Part shown: one piece after another, positions 51,187 to 61,185 of the stretch
Layout: every line of letters begins with the position of its first letter
How positions within the stretch are numbered: position 1 is the stretch's first letter
Origin: Paenibacillus sp.
GTDB taxonomy: Bacteria; Bacillota; Bacilli; Paenibacillales; YIM-B00363
Assembly (NCBI RefSeq): GCF_035645195.1
Contig: NZ_DASQNA010000014.1
Span: 1-64,000, forward strand
Direction: 5' to 3'
DNA: 64,000 nucleotides
Notes under the pieces: generated by a model
What the model saw: only the letters and a program-made list of their open reading frames with translations
Told to the model about the DNA's origin: nothing
Databases searched by the model: none
Program-made: the position numbers and the translations under genes

Positions 51187-51918
51187 TTACATCCGCGGCG
51201 TGAATGTTCTCCCTACGATCATGCCGTCTTGGTATCCGTCATCGCCGAAAAAGTCTTTGGCCAGCAGCGAATACAGTTTCGGGTGAACAACGGAGAGCGG
51301 TAAAGACGGCTGCCGCCGATATTCCGCTACGAGACGAGGATAACGCGACAATTCCGACTTTTTGACATACACGATCGTATTTTGCGCGTACCACCATTGC
51401 ACGTTCGGGTTGTCCCAGACGAGCTGGCGGATACAGTCCACGGCCGCGTAGCCGACGCTGCCGAACAGTTCCGCCCAGTAGCTCTGCCACTGTTCGTTCA
51501 CGTGATGCTTCCCGCCCTGGTACGGGATGGCTGCGGAGAAGAGGACGACCTGCCCGTGTTTCGTCAGGGAGTCCACGTACGTCCTCGCGGCTTGCTCGGG
51601 CAGATGCTCGCCGACCTCGAGCGAGATGACGAGGTCGAACGTCCGTCCGAGATCGAACGGTTGGGAGAGGTCCAAGCTCCGGAATTCGTCCGGCGCGATA
51701 TGCCGCATGCTTTCGTCGATGTATTCGCCGTCGATCCCGAGCACCTCGCGCACCCCTTGCTCTTTGCATACGGCGAGCCAGCCGCCGGTGCCGCAGCCCA
51801 CGTCCGCTGCGCTCCCCACATCGAGAAGACGGAGCACGATCGGTATAATCTCCTTGGCGGATCGAATGGAACCGTCTTGCTGTGCCGCGAAAAAATGGGC
51901 GTCATATTGAGACGACAT
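51187..51918 (-). CDS. Class I SAM-dependent methyltransferase
   Basis: The 243-residue enzyme has motif I DVGCGTGGWLAVCKEQG (about 39-55), the acidic loop LGIDGEYID (about 60), and DLVISLEVGEHLPE (motif post II, about 94). A C-terminal extension (about 170-243) has WWYAQNTIVYVKK. The substrate is unknown; the sequence resembles methyltransferases that act on sugars or small molecules. ATG 51918 was chosen for its GAGGAGG. It lies 16 bases behind the AraC regulator gene and both are probably co-transcribed. Confidence 0.82.
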   Translation of the reverse strand: MSSQYDAHFFAAQQDGSIRSAKEIIPIVLRLLDVGSAADVGCGTGGWLAVCKEQGVREVLGIDGEYIDESMRHIAPDEFRSLDLSQPFDLGRTFDLVISLEVGEHLPEQAARTYVDSLTKHGQVVLFSAAIPYQGGKHHVNEQWQSYWAELFGSVGYAAVDCIRQLVWDNPNVQWWYAQNTIVYVKKSELSRYPRLVAEYRRQPSLPLSVVHPKLYSLLAKDFFGDDGYQDGMIVGRTFTPRM

Positions 51919-51934
51919 GGCGAGCCTCCTCTGA

Positions 51935-52768
51935 TTACTCAAATTTGGATGGGGGGACGCGATAATATTTCTTGAACGCTTTGGAGAATGTGAACGGGTC
52001 GGGGTACCCAAGAAAGCTGGCGATTTGCTGAACGGTGTATTTCTTTTGGTATAAATAGTCTCTCGCTCGGTTCATTTTAATCTGATAGATGTACTGCCCG
52101 GGAGTGATGCCTACGATTTTCTTGAAATACGAGATGAAGTATTTTTCGGATACGCCTGCGATCGCCGCAAGCTCGCTCATTTTGATCGCCGTGTGAAGTC
52201 GCTCGTCGACGTACTGGAATACCCGCTGCAGAACGTCGAGACTTCCCCCGGTCTTACGGGACGATTTGCCATGGGCGAAAGTCCCGATATAGGCTCCTTG
52301 ACCATGGAGCTCGATGATTTTCGCAAGCACGGCCGTCAGGCACGCCTTCATGTATAACCGGTTGCCCTTCGATCGAACGTACGACGCGTCGAACAGGGCG
52401 GTTTCCTCCCGTACGAGCTCCCCCGGGACGACGCCCGACAGCTGGAAGTCGTCGAGGATCCGCTGCTGCTGTCCGATGCCGAAATCGAAATGAACGTAAA
52501 TGAACCGGCAGCCGGAGCCTATGGTCGATGCGATGTACGGAATGCCTGGGTAAAACAAAACGACGTCGCCTGGCCGGGCCGTATGTTCGGTGCCGTGAAT
52601 CGCGATTTTGACGATCCCGGATTGAATAAACCACAAATCGTAGTCGGCATGCGACTTGTGCTCGACCCAATCCCCGTCGTGCGCGGGATCCATGAACGAC
52701 TTCATCCGCAGCGCAATCATTTCCGAAAGCTCATTCAAAATGCCGATGTCCGTCGTATTCGTATTCAT
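51935..52768 (-). CDS. AraC-family transcriptional regulator with cupin domain
   Basis: The 277-residue regulator has an N-terminal cupin (about 40-115: GIVKIAIHGTEHTARPGDVV and FYPGIPY) for effector binding, and two C-terminal HTH motifs (about 180-275: IKMSELAAIAGVSEKYFISY, then VQQIASFLGYPDPFTFSKAF). It has no receiver domain. AGAGGTAAC precedes its ATG. It is divergent from the GH4 gene by 164 bases and is the natural regulator of that gene (inference). Confidence 0.9.
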   Translation of the reverse strand: MNTNTTDIGILNELSEMIALRMKSFMDPAHDGDWVEHKSHADYDLWFIQSGIVKIAIHGTEHTARPGDVVLFYPGIPYIASTIGSGCRFIYVHFDFGIGQQQRILDDFQLSGVVPGELVREETALFDASYVRSKGNRLYMKACLTAVLAKIIELHGQGAYIGTFAHGKSSRKTGGSLDVLQRVFQYVDERLHTAIKMSELAAIAGVSEKYFISYFKKIVGITPGQYIYQIKMNRARDYLYQKKYTVQQIASFLGYPDPFTFSKAFKKYYRVPPSKFE

Positions 52769-52846
52769 TTGTTACCTCTACCGGAAGACATTCTAGCTGA
52801 TATTAGTATATCATCGGCGTTCGATAATAGGGAAAATTCTTACTAT

Positions 52847-52901
52847 TTGACATGAATCCGAAACCATCTCTTATTCTGCTTTCGAATCGTTCGCCTATAA
52901 T
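52847..52901 (+). promoter_or_regulatory. Candidate promoters of the GH4 gene
   Basis: A perfect TTGACA (52847-52852) has TTATTC at 18-base spacing, and further down TATAAT (52896-52901) stands without a good -35. The latter would be suitable for activation by the divergent AraC protein. Start codon at 52933. Confidence 0.4.
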
Positions 52902-52932
52902 TAGGGCTATAACCGACGAGGAGGTCACAAAC

Positions 52933-54321
52933 GTGAACGGTTCGGAAATGCGGCAGCCGAAAGTCGTTGTCATCGGAGCGGGCAGCCTGTTTTTCGGGCG
53001 CCAGTCGATTTGGCAGATGGTGCACTCTCCCTATTTGAACAACGGAACGTTAGCGTTGGTGGATACGGACGAAGAGAAACTGTCCAAAATGGTGCGGCTG
53101 GCTAGGCTCGTCGCGCAGGAGAACGGGGTTCCGCTGAAGGTAGAAGGCTCGACGAACCGGAGAGAGGTGCTTCGAGACGCGGATTTCGTCGTGCTCAGTT
53201 TCGCCGAAGATTCCGTAAAATACCGCGGCATCGACTGCGAGGTTTCGTTAAAATACGGCATCCGCATGTGTTCCGGGGATACGATCGGTCCAGGGGGCAT
53301 CTTCAGAGCGATGCGCGAGCTGCCGGTCATTATGGAATGCGCGAAGGACATCGAGGAGCTGTGTCCCGACGCATGGGTAATCAACTATATCAACCCGTCG
53401 ACCGTGCACGGGATCGCTTTGCGCCGGTATGCGCCGAAGCTGAAATCGTTCGCGCTGTGCGACAGCCACCATATGCCGCACAAGAAAGCATACTACGCAA
53501 TCCGAGCGGGCATCATCGGGGACAAAAGCGAGTTTACGGAGGCCATCGACCGGAGATTCGATTTCCGCGTGGCCGGGGTGAATCATTTCACTTGGCTGCT
53601 AAAGGCGGAGTTCGATGGCAAAGACGTTATGGCGCCGATCGCCGAAGCGCTGCGCAAGTCGGCGGGGACGGAGAACGACGGCGGGGACGTAGGCGCGAAA
53701 GCTCTGCATAACGATGCGATCACGTATGAGTTGTATACCGTATTCGGGTATATTCCGACCTGCACCGCCCATACGAAGGAGTACGTCCGTTATTGGCAGG
53801 GGCTCGGCAAGACGAAGGACGCGATCCCGCCGCTGAAAATTTGGGAGACGGAGGACCGGTATAAGCGTCATGAAGAAATGTGGCGGCAGGTGGACGATTT
53901 TCTCTCCGGGAACATCCCGATCGGCGAGTACATGTCGACGTTCGGCCCCGACCATGCGACGGACATTATCGAAAATATGGTCGGCAATTTAGGAAGGCGC
54001 TTCTTCATCAACACGTGCAATAACGGCGCTGTGAGCAACATGAACGACGATGCGTTCCTCGAGCTGCTGTGCGAGGTCGGCATGGACGGGGTAAAGCCGC
54101 TTCCCGTCGGGGACATGCCGCGGGGCATCCGCGGCATGCAGGAGCTCGTGCTGGATACGCACGAGCTGACCGCGGAAGCCGTCGTGGAGCGGAGCTTCGC
54201 GAAATTGAGAAGGGCGATGCTGACCGATCCGCTCGTGAACTCCATCGGCGATGCCGATATGATTATCAAAGAGCTGCTGGAGCGGGAAAAAGACATGATT
54301 CCGAAATGTTGGTATGAATAG
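52933..54321 (+). CDS. GH4-family NAD-dependent glycosidase
   Basis: The 462-residue protein has the GH4 Rossmann start VVVIGAGSLFFGRQSIWQMV (about 13-32), SGDTIGPGGIFRAMRELP (about 116), WVINYINPSTVHG (about 150), Cys in ALCDSHHMP (about 179) and His in VAGVNHFTWLLKAEF (about 218). GH4 enzymes use NAD and a metal for an oxidation-elimination route on alpha- or beta-glycosides, including uronides. GxGP and NHFTW blocks resemble LplD-type alpha-galacturonidases. The Cys-containing motif CDSH is not one of the usual GH4 signatures, so the substrate is open. GTG 52933 has GAGGAGG eight bases upstream; a longer frame lacks one. Confidence 0.88.
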   Translation: MNGSEMRQPKVVVIGAGSLFFGRQSIWQMVHSPYLNNGTLALVDTDEEKLSKMVRLARLVAQENGVPLKVEGSTNRREVLRDADFVVLSFAEDSVKYRGIDCEVSLKYGIRMCSGDTIGPGGIFRAMRELPVIMECAKDIEELCPDAWVINYINPSTVHGIALRRYAPKLKSFALCDSHHMPHKKAYYAIRAGIIGDKSEFTEAIDRRFDFRVAGVNHFTWLLKAEFDGKDVMAPIAEALRKSAGTENDGGDVGAKALHNDAITYELYTVFGYIPTCTAHTKEYVRYWQGLGKTKDAIPPLKIWETEDRYKRHEEMWRQVDDFLSGNIPIGEYMSTFGPDHATDIIENMVGNLGRRFFINTCNNGAVSNMNDDAFLELLCEVGMDGVKPLPVGDMPRGIRGMQELVLDTHELTAEAVVERSFAKLRRAMLTDPLVNSIGDADMIIKELLEREKDMIPKCWYE

Positions 54322-54405
54322 CTCAAGCGAGAATTACGTCATCGCTGACGTGATTGCGGCGAACAGAGACGAGTAACCGTGGTCACTCTATGCAGGAAAA
54401 CGCGA

Positions 54406-54440
54406 ACAAGCCGGCGGGATTCGCCGGCTTGTCTTATTTA
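54406..54440. terminator. Bidirectional terminator between converging genes
   Basis: Perfect 11-bp stem ACAAGCCGGCG / CGCCGGCTTGT with a five-base loop, followed by CTTATTTATT on the plus strand and GTTTTCC on the minus strand. Confidence 0.8.
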
Positions 54441-55697
54441 TTGCGCCGCATCGGCCGCGGGAGGCTCCGGACGGGTGCGGGTTCCGCCCATGCCCGCCGG
54501 TCGTCCGCCGCCGCCGAAGCCGCCGCGGCCCATGCTTGCGGGCTCGGTGACGCCGGATTCGTTCAGCCATGTCACCGTGTCCGCGATCTCGAACGATACG
54601 ACCTCGTCGTCCCCGGCGAAGAGCGTGTACGCGGACCCCGCCTGCAGGTCCGGCGATCCGATGACGACGGCTTGGAACGTCTTGGCGGGCGCCAGCGTCG
54701 CGATCACGGTGCCTTCGGCGTCTTCGAGGCGGATCGCGGTGCCCTCCGCCTGCGTTCTCGGGAAGGTCATGACGATGGAACGCTGCGGGGATGCATCCGA
54801 CGGCGCTTGGAACATGCCGGCGCTTCCCGCCGCGAGCAGCAGGCCGCCGCTGAGCTCGAACGTGCCGTTGAAATCGAGCGTGCCGTTCATGCTCGCGGTC
54901 GGGCCGTTCACAAGCACGGCACCGCCGGTCATATAGATCGACCCGTTCGAGTCCAGGCCGTCCCCGGCCGCGTCGACGGTCAGGCTGCCGCCCGAGATCG
55001 TAAGCCTGTAGTCTGCGGAAGCGGCGAATTCGTCCGGACGCCCGCCTCCGGCGGAGCCGTCGCTGCCCCCCGCGACGTTGATGCCGTCGTCGTTCGCCGC
55101 AATCGTCACGTCGCCGCCCGCGATCTCGATCACGGCGCTCTCGACGCCTTCGTAGCTGTCCGCGACGGCGATCGTCCCGCCGGATATCGCAATCGAGGCA
55201 TCGGCATGGATGCCGTCGTCGCCCGCGGCGATCGCGAGCTCGCCGCCCGTCACCGCGACGGCGCCGTTGCTGTGCACCGCGTCGTCCGCGGCGTCGATCT
55301 CGAATGTGCCCGCCGCGACGACGATGCTTCCGGCCGCTTTCAAGCCTTTGGCGCTGTCGGCTTCGGCCAGCGCCGCCGCGTGCGCGCTGCCGCCGCCGGA
55401 AGATATCGAGAACGCGCCGCCGTCAATGCGAATCGACGTTTCCGCTTGCACCCCGTCGGCGCCTGCGTCGATCGCGAACGATCCGCCTTCGACCGCGATA
55501 TAGCCTTTGCCTTCCTCGGCGCTGTTCGTCGCCTTCATGCCGTCGCCGCCGGCGGCGATGGCGATCATTCCGTCTTTCACGGCGATCGAATCGCGCCCGA
55601 TCAGCCCGTCGTCGACCGCGTTGATGTCGAGCGTGCCGCCCGCGATAATCACGTCATCTCTGCCGGCGATGCCGTCTTTGTATACTTCGATCGCCAT
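54438..55697 (-). CDS. Beta-helix carbohydrate-binding-type protein (Cthe_2159-like), no signal peptide
   Basis: The 419-residue protein is a right-handed beta-helix built from repeats such as ISGGTIAVADSYEGVESAVI, GDDGIHADAS and NDDGINVAGGSDG. This is the pattern of the calcium-bound Cthe_2159/DUF4353 adhesins, usually exported lipoproteins with an extra N-terminal region. Here the frame starts at ATG 55697 (GTGGAG four bases upstream) and goes straight into the repeats; I find no signal sequence upstream. The C-terminal part (about 300-419) holds a beta domain and Gly/Pro-rich tail. It may be 5' truncated, or a cytosolic form. High GC. Confidence 0.7.
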   Translation of the reverse strand: MAIEVYKDGIAGRDDVIIAGGTLDINAVDDGLIGRDSIAVKDGMIAIAAGGDGMKATNSAEEGKGYIAVEGGSFAIDAGADGVQAETSIRIDGGAFSISSGGGSAHAAALAEADSAKGLKAAGSIVVAAGTFEIDAADDAVHSNGAVAVTGGELAIAAGDDGIHADASIAISGGTIAVADSYEGVESAVIEIAGGDVTIAANDDGINVAGGSDGSAGGGRPDEFAASADYRLTISGGSLTVDAAGDGLDSNGSIYMTGGAVLVNGPTASMNGTLDFNGTFELSGGLLLAAGSAGMFQAPSDASPQRSIVMTFPRTQAEGTAIRLEDAEGTVIATLAPAKTFQAVVIGSPDLQAGSAYTLFAGDDEVVSFEIADTVTWLNESGVTEPASMGRGGFGGGGRPAGMGGTRTRPEPPAADAAQ

Positions 55698-55938
55698 TCG
55701 TCTCCACTACCTCTCCCGCGTTTCATCCGCCTTAACGATTTGTTTACAAAACGAAGTATAGGCGGCGAAGCTGAAGCGGTCTTGAGCGTTAGCTGAAAAC
55801 AAGCTGAACGTCTTGCAGCATTTTTTTCGCCGGTTTCCCGATAGATGAGATGGAACAGTGTTCAAATCCGCGCGATTTTGCCATGATGAACGTACCGGAA
55901 CGTTACGGAAGATAGAAGGAATGGGGGGCGTCCGTCTT

Positions 55939-56706
55939 ATGGCTGCGTATTCGTGCAAAATTTTGGAGACCGAACGGCTGTCCGCGGAGCTGTACCTCGT
56001 CCATGCGCTGCTGTGGGAGGGGACGCTCCCGTCGGCGGCGGGGCTCGTGCGCGGATGGACGGTGCGCGGAGAGCGGATCGAAGCGCCCGTCGGATTCGCC
56101 GATCTCGGAGGCGCTTATCGGAACCGAATCAAGTTTTTCGTCGACGCGGGCCGCTGCGCCGATTCGGCGAAAGCCGCCCTGCGGGCCGCGTCATCGGGCG
56201 GCATCGAATTCGCGGGCGCGCCGCTTGCGATTCGGACGGAAGGGAGCAAGCTGTTCGCCGTCGCCGACGCGTCCGGAACGGCCGCGGCGCTGCCCGCGCT
56301 GCTCGCGGCGGCCCGCTTCGGCATCCCGGCGGAGCTGGCGTGGGTCGGAGCGATGAACAAGCCCGTCTTCCGCGCATGGAAGTCGTACGCCGACCGTCTG
56401 AACGTCCCGGTCCATGCGTTCCAAGACAACACGGCGCTGGCGAAGCTGCTCGCGGGGCGGCCGAGCGGCGCGCGCCTGCTCGCGGCATGCGAATGGCGGG
56501 AGCTCGAAGCCGTCCGCCGCCGCGCGCGGGAAGCCGGATTCGCGGAGGAGGAGATGCAGTGCGTCGTCTTCGGCCCGCCGAGCCCCGCGCGTCCGGCGCC
56601 GGAGAGCGATGCCGAGCGAAGGGGACGCTTGCCGATCGAAGCGGACCAACGAACGCGGCGAACGATAAGCGCCTGGCTCCCGCGCGCGAAGTCGGCGCAG
56701 AATTAA
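55939..56706 (+). CDS. Unrecognised protein, weakly like siderophore-interacting FAD proteins
   Basis: The 255-residue protein is unfamiliar. Its C-terminal half (about 110-225) follows the layout of the SIP domain: FAVADASGTAAALPALLAAA in place of the GDETALPA block, then RLLAACEWRELEAVRRRARE in place of the WVAGEA block. The N-terminal half could be a shortened FAD domain (VRGWTVRGERIEAPVGF), but a flavin-binding motif is not visible. ATG 55939 has GGGGGG eight bases upstream; GTG 55858 and ATG 55921 are alternatives. It is followed by a terminator before acoR. Very GC-rich and in keeping with the core genome. Confidence 0.55.
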   Translation: MAAYSCKILETERLSAELYLVHALLWEGTLPSAAGLVRGWTVRGERIEAPVGFADLGGAYRNRIKFFVDAGRCADSAKAALRAASSGGIEFAGAPLAIRTEGSKLFAVADASGTAAALPALLAAARFGIPAELAWVGAMNKPVFRAWKSYADRLNVPVHAFQDNTALAKLLAGRPSGARLLAACEWRELEAVRRRAREAGFAEEEMQCVVFGPPSPARPAPESDAERRGRLPIEADQRTRRTISAWLPRAKSAQN

Positions 56707-56720
56707 CGCGAGCCTTACGG

Positions 56721-56746
56721 AAAACCGCCCGAAACGGGTGGTTTTT
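56721..56746 (+). terminator. Terminator before acoR
   Basis: AAAACCGCCCG / CGGGTGGTTTT stem with a three-base loop, a single mismatch and a T-rich end, 14 bases behind the stop codon. Confidence 0.75.
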
Positions 56747-56847
56747 CCGCGTTCTTCCGCTATAATAAAAGTACATTGCCGAGGAACGTCATCTTTTGAA
56801 CATACATCGGTCATCCTTTAGGCGGTCATTTCTCAGGGGGTGGATGT

Positions 56848-58812
<1,965 letters not shown>

Positions 58813-58819
58813 AAGTACT

Positions 58820-58859
58820 CATCCCCTAGCGCCGATCGGCGGAGGGGATGTTTTTTTTT
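58820..58859 (+). terminator. Terminator of acoR
   Basis: CATCCCCT / AGGGGATG stem with a GC-rich inner hairpin followed by nine T. Confidence 0.95.
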
Positions 58860-58875
58860 CGCTCATCGAAGAAGA

Positions 58876-58937
58876 TGTCCCGTTTTGTTTCAAACGTCCC
58901 GCGTCCCGTTCGTCTTCAATGATACACAATGGGACAC
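58876..58937 (+). promoter_or_regulatory. Candidate AcoR upstream activating sequences
   Basis: TGTCCC (58876-58881) and its inverted partner GGGACA (58931-58936), with further TCCCG repeats and a CGTTT...AAACG palindrome between (58881-58896). They lie about 50-110 bases ahead of the sigma-54 promoter, a suitable position for an enhancer-binding protein. Confidence 0.5.
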
Positions 58938-58986
58938 CTTCCGCCGGAACGCGCGCCCGAAGCGCCCACGAAGAGCGCCGGCGCTA

Positions 58987-59003
58987 TTGGCACGCTTCTT
59001 GCT
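58987..59003 (+). promoter_or_regulatory. Sigma-54 promoter of acoABC
   Basis: TTGGCACGCTTCTTGCT matches the full -24/-12 consensus YTGGCACGNNNNTTGCW, with GG and GC exactly placed. It lies about 100 bases ahead of acoA and downstream of the activator gene. Confidence 0.93.
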
Positions 59004-59105
59004 TTTGCTATTTACGAAGAGGGCGCAGACGGTCGGCGCAGGCTGTCTTGGCGACGCTGTCGGGCTCGGTAACCATCCATATAAACTTTTAAAGGAGGAA
59101 ACGGT

Positions 59106-60095
59106 ATGACGGTTCCCGCGGAGAAGCTGATCTGGATGTACCAGACGATGTACAAGATTCGTTATTACGAGGAAACGATGGTAAGCGCTTACGGGGAAGG
59201 GAAGCATCCGGTGTTCAACATCGGCGCCGGACCGGTGCCGGGGGAGATGCATTTGGCGGCGGGCCAGGAGCCGGCGGCCGTAGGCATCTGCGCGCATCTG
59301 CACAAGGACGATACGGTCACCGCGCCGCATCGCCCGCACCATAACGCGATCGCCAAAGGCGTAGATCTGAACAAGATGACGGCGGAAATGTTCGGGAAAG
59401 CGACGGGGCTCGGCAAAGGGAAAGGCGGCCATATGCACCTGTTCGACCCTGCGGTGAAGTTTTCCTGCGGCGGCATCGTGGCGGCCGGGCTGCCCCATGC
59501 GGTCGGCGCGGCGCTGGCGGCGAAGATGAACAAGAAGGATTGGGTCGCGGTCGGCTTCATCGGCGAAGGGGCCGCGAACGCCGGGGCGTTCCACGAATCC
59601 GTCAATATGGCCGCGCTGTGGCGGCTGCCCGTCATTTTCGTCATCGAGGATAATTCGTACGGCATTTCGGTGCCGAAGCGCTCGTCCACCAGCGTCCGGT
59701 CGAACGACATGCGGGGCGTCGCTTACAACATTCCCGGCGTGCTCGTGAAAGACAACGATCCGCTCGAGATGTACCGCGTGTCGGAAGCGGCGGTGCGGCG
59801 GGCGCGGGCGGGCGAGGGGCCGACGATCATCGAAATCGAGACGTATCGGTATTTGGGACACTTCCAAGGCGACCCGGAAGCGTACCGCGACAAGGACGAG
59901 GTGCCGGAGCTGCGCGGGAGGGATCCGCTCGTGCGGCTGAAGGGCGTGCTGCTGCAGGACGGCGTCGCCACCGAGGAGCAGGTCGCGGCGCTGGAGGCGG
60001 TCGCGAAGCGGGACGTGGATGAAGCCTACGCGTTCGCGCGTTCCAGCGCATATCCGGAACCGGCGGCGGCGCTCGAAGATTTGTACGCGGAATAA
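59106..60095 (+). CDS. acoA: Acetoin dehydrogenase-type E1 alpha subunit (TPP-dependent)
   Basis: The 329-residue protein is an E1 alpha subunit of a 2-oxo acid/acetoin dehydrogenase complex. The thiamine-diphosphate site is GFIGEGAANAGAFHESVNMA (about 156-175) with FVIEDNSYGISVP behind it; the loop TAPHRPHHNAIAKG carries the expected His. It pairs with AcoB to cleave acetoin and load the acetyl unit onto AcoC. AAAGGAGG precedes the ATG. First gene behind the sigma-54 promoter. Acetoin rather than another 2-oxo acid is chosen because of AcoR. Confidence 0.93.
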   Translation: MTVPAEKLIWMYQTMYKIRYYEETMVSAYGEGKHPVFNIGAGPVPGEMHLAAGQEPAAVGICAHLHKDDTVTAPHRPHHNAIAKGVDLNKMTAEMFGKATGLGKGKGGHMHLFDPAVKFSCGGIVAAGLPHAVGAALAAKMNKKDWVAVGFIGEGAANAGAFHESVNMAALWRLPVIFVIEDNSYGISVPKRSSTSVRSNDMRGVAYNIPGVLVKDNDPLEMYRVSEAAVRRARAGEGPTIIEIETYRYLGHFQGDPEAYRDKDEVPELRGRDPLVRLKGVLLQDGVATEEQVAALEAVAKRDVDEAYAFARSSAYPEPAAALEDLYAE

Positions 60096-60127
60096 TCGGA
60101 AACAAGAATCGGGAGGAGCATGCGACA

Positions 60128-61147
60128 ATGACGACGCAAAAGAAACGGATGTTGACCGGGAACAAGGCGATGGCGGAGGCGATCGCGCAGGAAATGGAGC
60201 GGGATCCGCGGGTCTTCGTCATGGGCGAGGACGTGGGCGTCTACGGAGGCATTTTCGGTTCGACGGAAGGCTTGTTCAAAAAATTCGGGCCGGAACGCGT
60301 CATCGATACGCCGATATCCGAGACGGCTTTCATCGGCGCGGCGATCGGCGCCGCGGCGGAGGGCATGCGGCCGATCGCGGAGCTCATGTTCGTCGATTTC
60401 TTCGGGGTTTGCTTGGACCAAATTTACAACCACATGGCGAAAATCCCGTACATGTCCGGCGGCAGCGTCCGGCTTCCGATGGTGCTGATGACGGCGGTCG
60501 GCGGAGGCTACAACGACGCCGCGCAGCATTCGCAGACGCTGTACGCCTCGTTCGGGCATCTTCCGGGAATGAAGGTGGTCGCGCCGTCGACGCCATACGA
60601 CCTGAAGGGGATGATGACGTCCGCGATCCGCGACGACAATCCCGTCGTGTTCATGTTCCATAAATCGCTGCAAGGTCTCGGGTGGATGGATCAAATCGAC
60701 GCGTCGATCGGCCACGTGCCCGAGGAGCCGTACACCGTCCCGCTCGGGAAAGCGAACGTCGTCCGGGAAGGGGAAGATGTAACGATCGTAGCCATTCAAA
60801 TGATGACGCACCATGCGCTCGAAGCCGCGAAACGGTTGGAGGACGCAGGCATCAGCGCCGAGGTGATCGATCTCCGGTCGATCGTGCCGATCGACAAGGA
60901 GACGATTCTCCGATCCGTGCGCAAGACGCACCGGCTGGTCGTCGTCGACGAAGATTATTTGTCGTACGGCATGACGGCGGAAATCGCGGCGATCGCGGCG
61001 GAGGAGGCGTTGTACGATTTGGAGGCCCCGGTCGTGCGGCTCGCGGTGCCGGACGTGCCGATTCCGTACAGCCGCCCGCTGGAGCAGTTCGTGCTGCCGG
61101 GTCCGGCGAACATTTACGATGCCGTCGTCGACCTCATGAAGAAATAG
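60128..61147 (+). CDS. acoB: Acetoin dehydrogenase-type E1 beta subunit
   Basis: The 339-residue protein has the transketolase-like E1 beta layout: ALAEAIAQEMERDPRVFVMG-like start (here MAEAIAQEMERDPRVFVMG), GEDVGVYGG, DTPISETAFIGAAIGAAAEG and a C-terminal transketolase domain with EVIDLRSIVPIDKETI. It completes the thiamine-dependent E1 tetramer with AcoA. GGGAGGAG lies 10 bases upstream of ATG 60128 and the previous gene ends 32 bases before. Confidence 0.93.
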   Translation: MTTQKKRMLTGNKAMAEAIAQEMERDPRVFVMGEDVGVYGGIFGSTEGLFKKFGPERVIDTPISETAFIGAAIGAAAEGMRPIAELMFVDFFGVCLDQIYNHMAKIPYMSGGSVRLPMVLMTAVGGGYNDAAQHSQTLYASFGHLPGMKVVAPSTPYDLKGMMTSAIRDDNPVVFMFHKSLQGLGWMDQIDASIGHVPEEPYTVPLGKANVVREGEDVTIVAIQMMTHHALEAAKRLEDAGISAEVIDLRSIVPIDKETILRSVRKTHRLVVVDEDYLSYGMTAEIAAIAAEEALYDLEAPVVRLAVPDVPIPYSRPLEQFVLPGPANIYDAVVDLMKK

Positions 61148-61185
61148 AGAAATGAAGGAATGAAGGGTAGGGAGGAGAAGGACGG

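Noticed and set aside
54354-55796. 480-codon open frame opposite the beta-helix gene
   Set aside because: Low-complexity Arg/Ala/Asp/Val protein mirroring the repeat of the real gene on the minus strand.
60019-60663. 214-codon plus-strand frame overlapping acoA/acoB
   Set aside because: Out-of-frame reading of acoB with Arg/Gly-rich composition.
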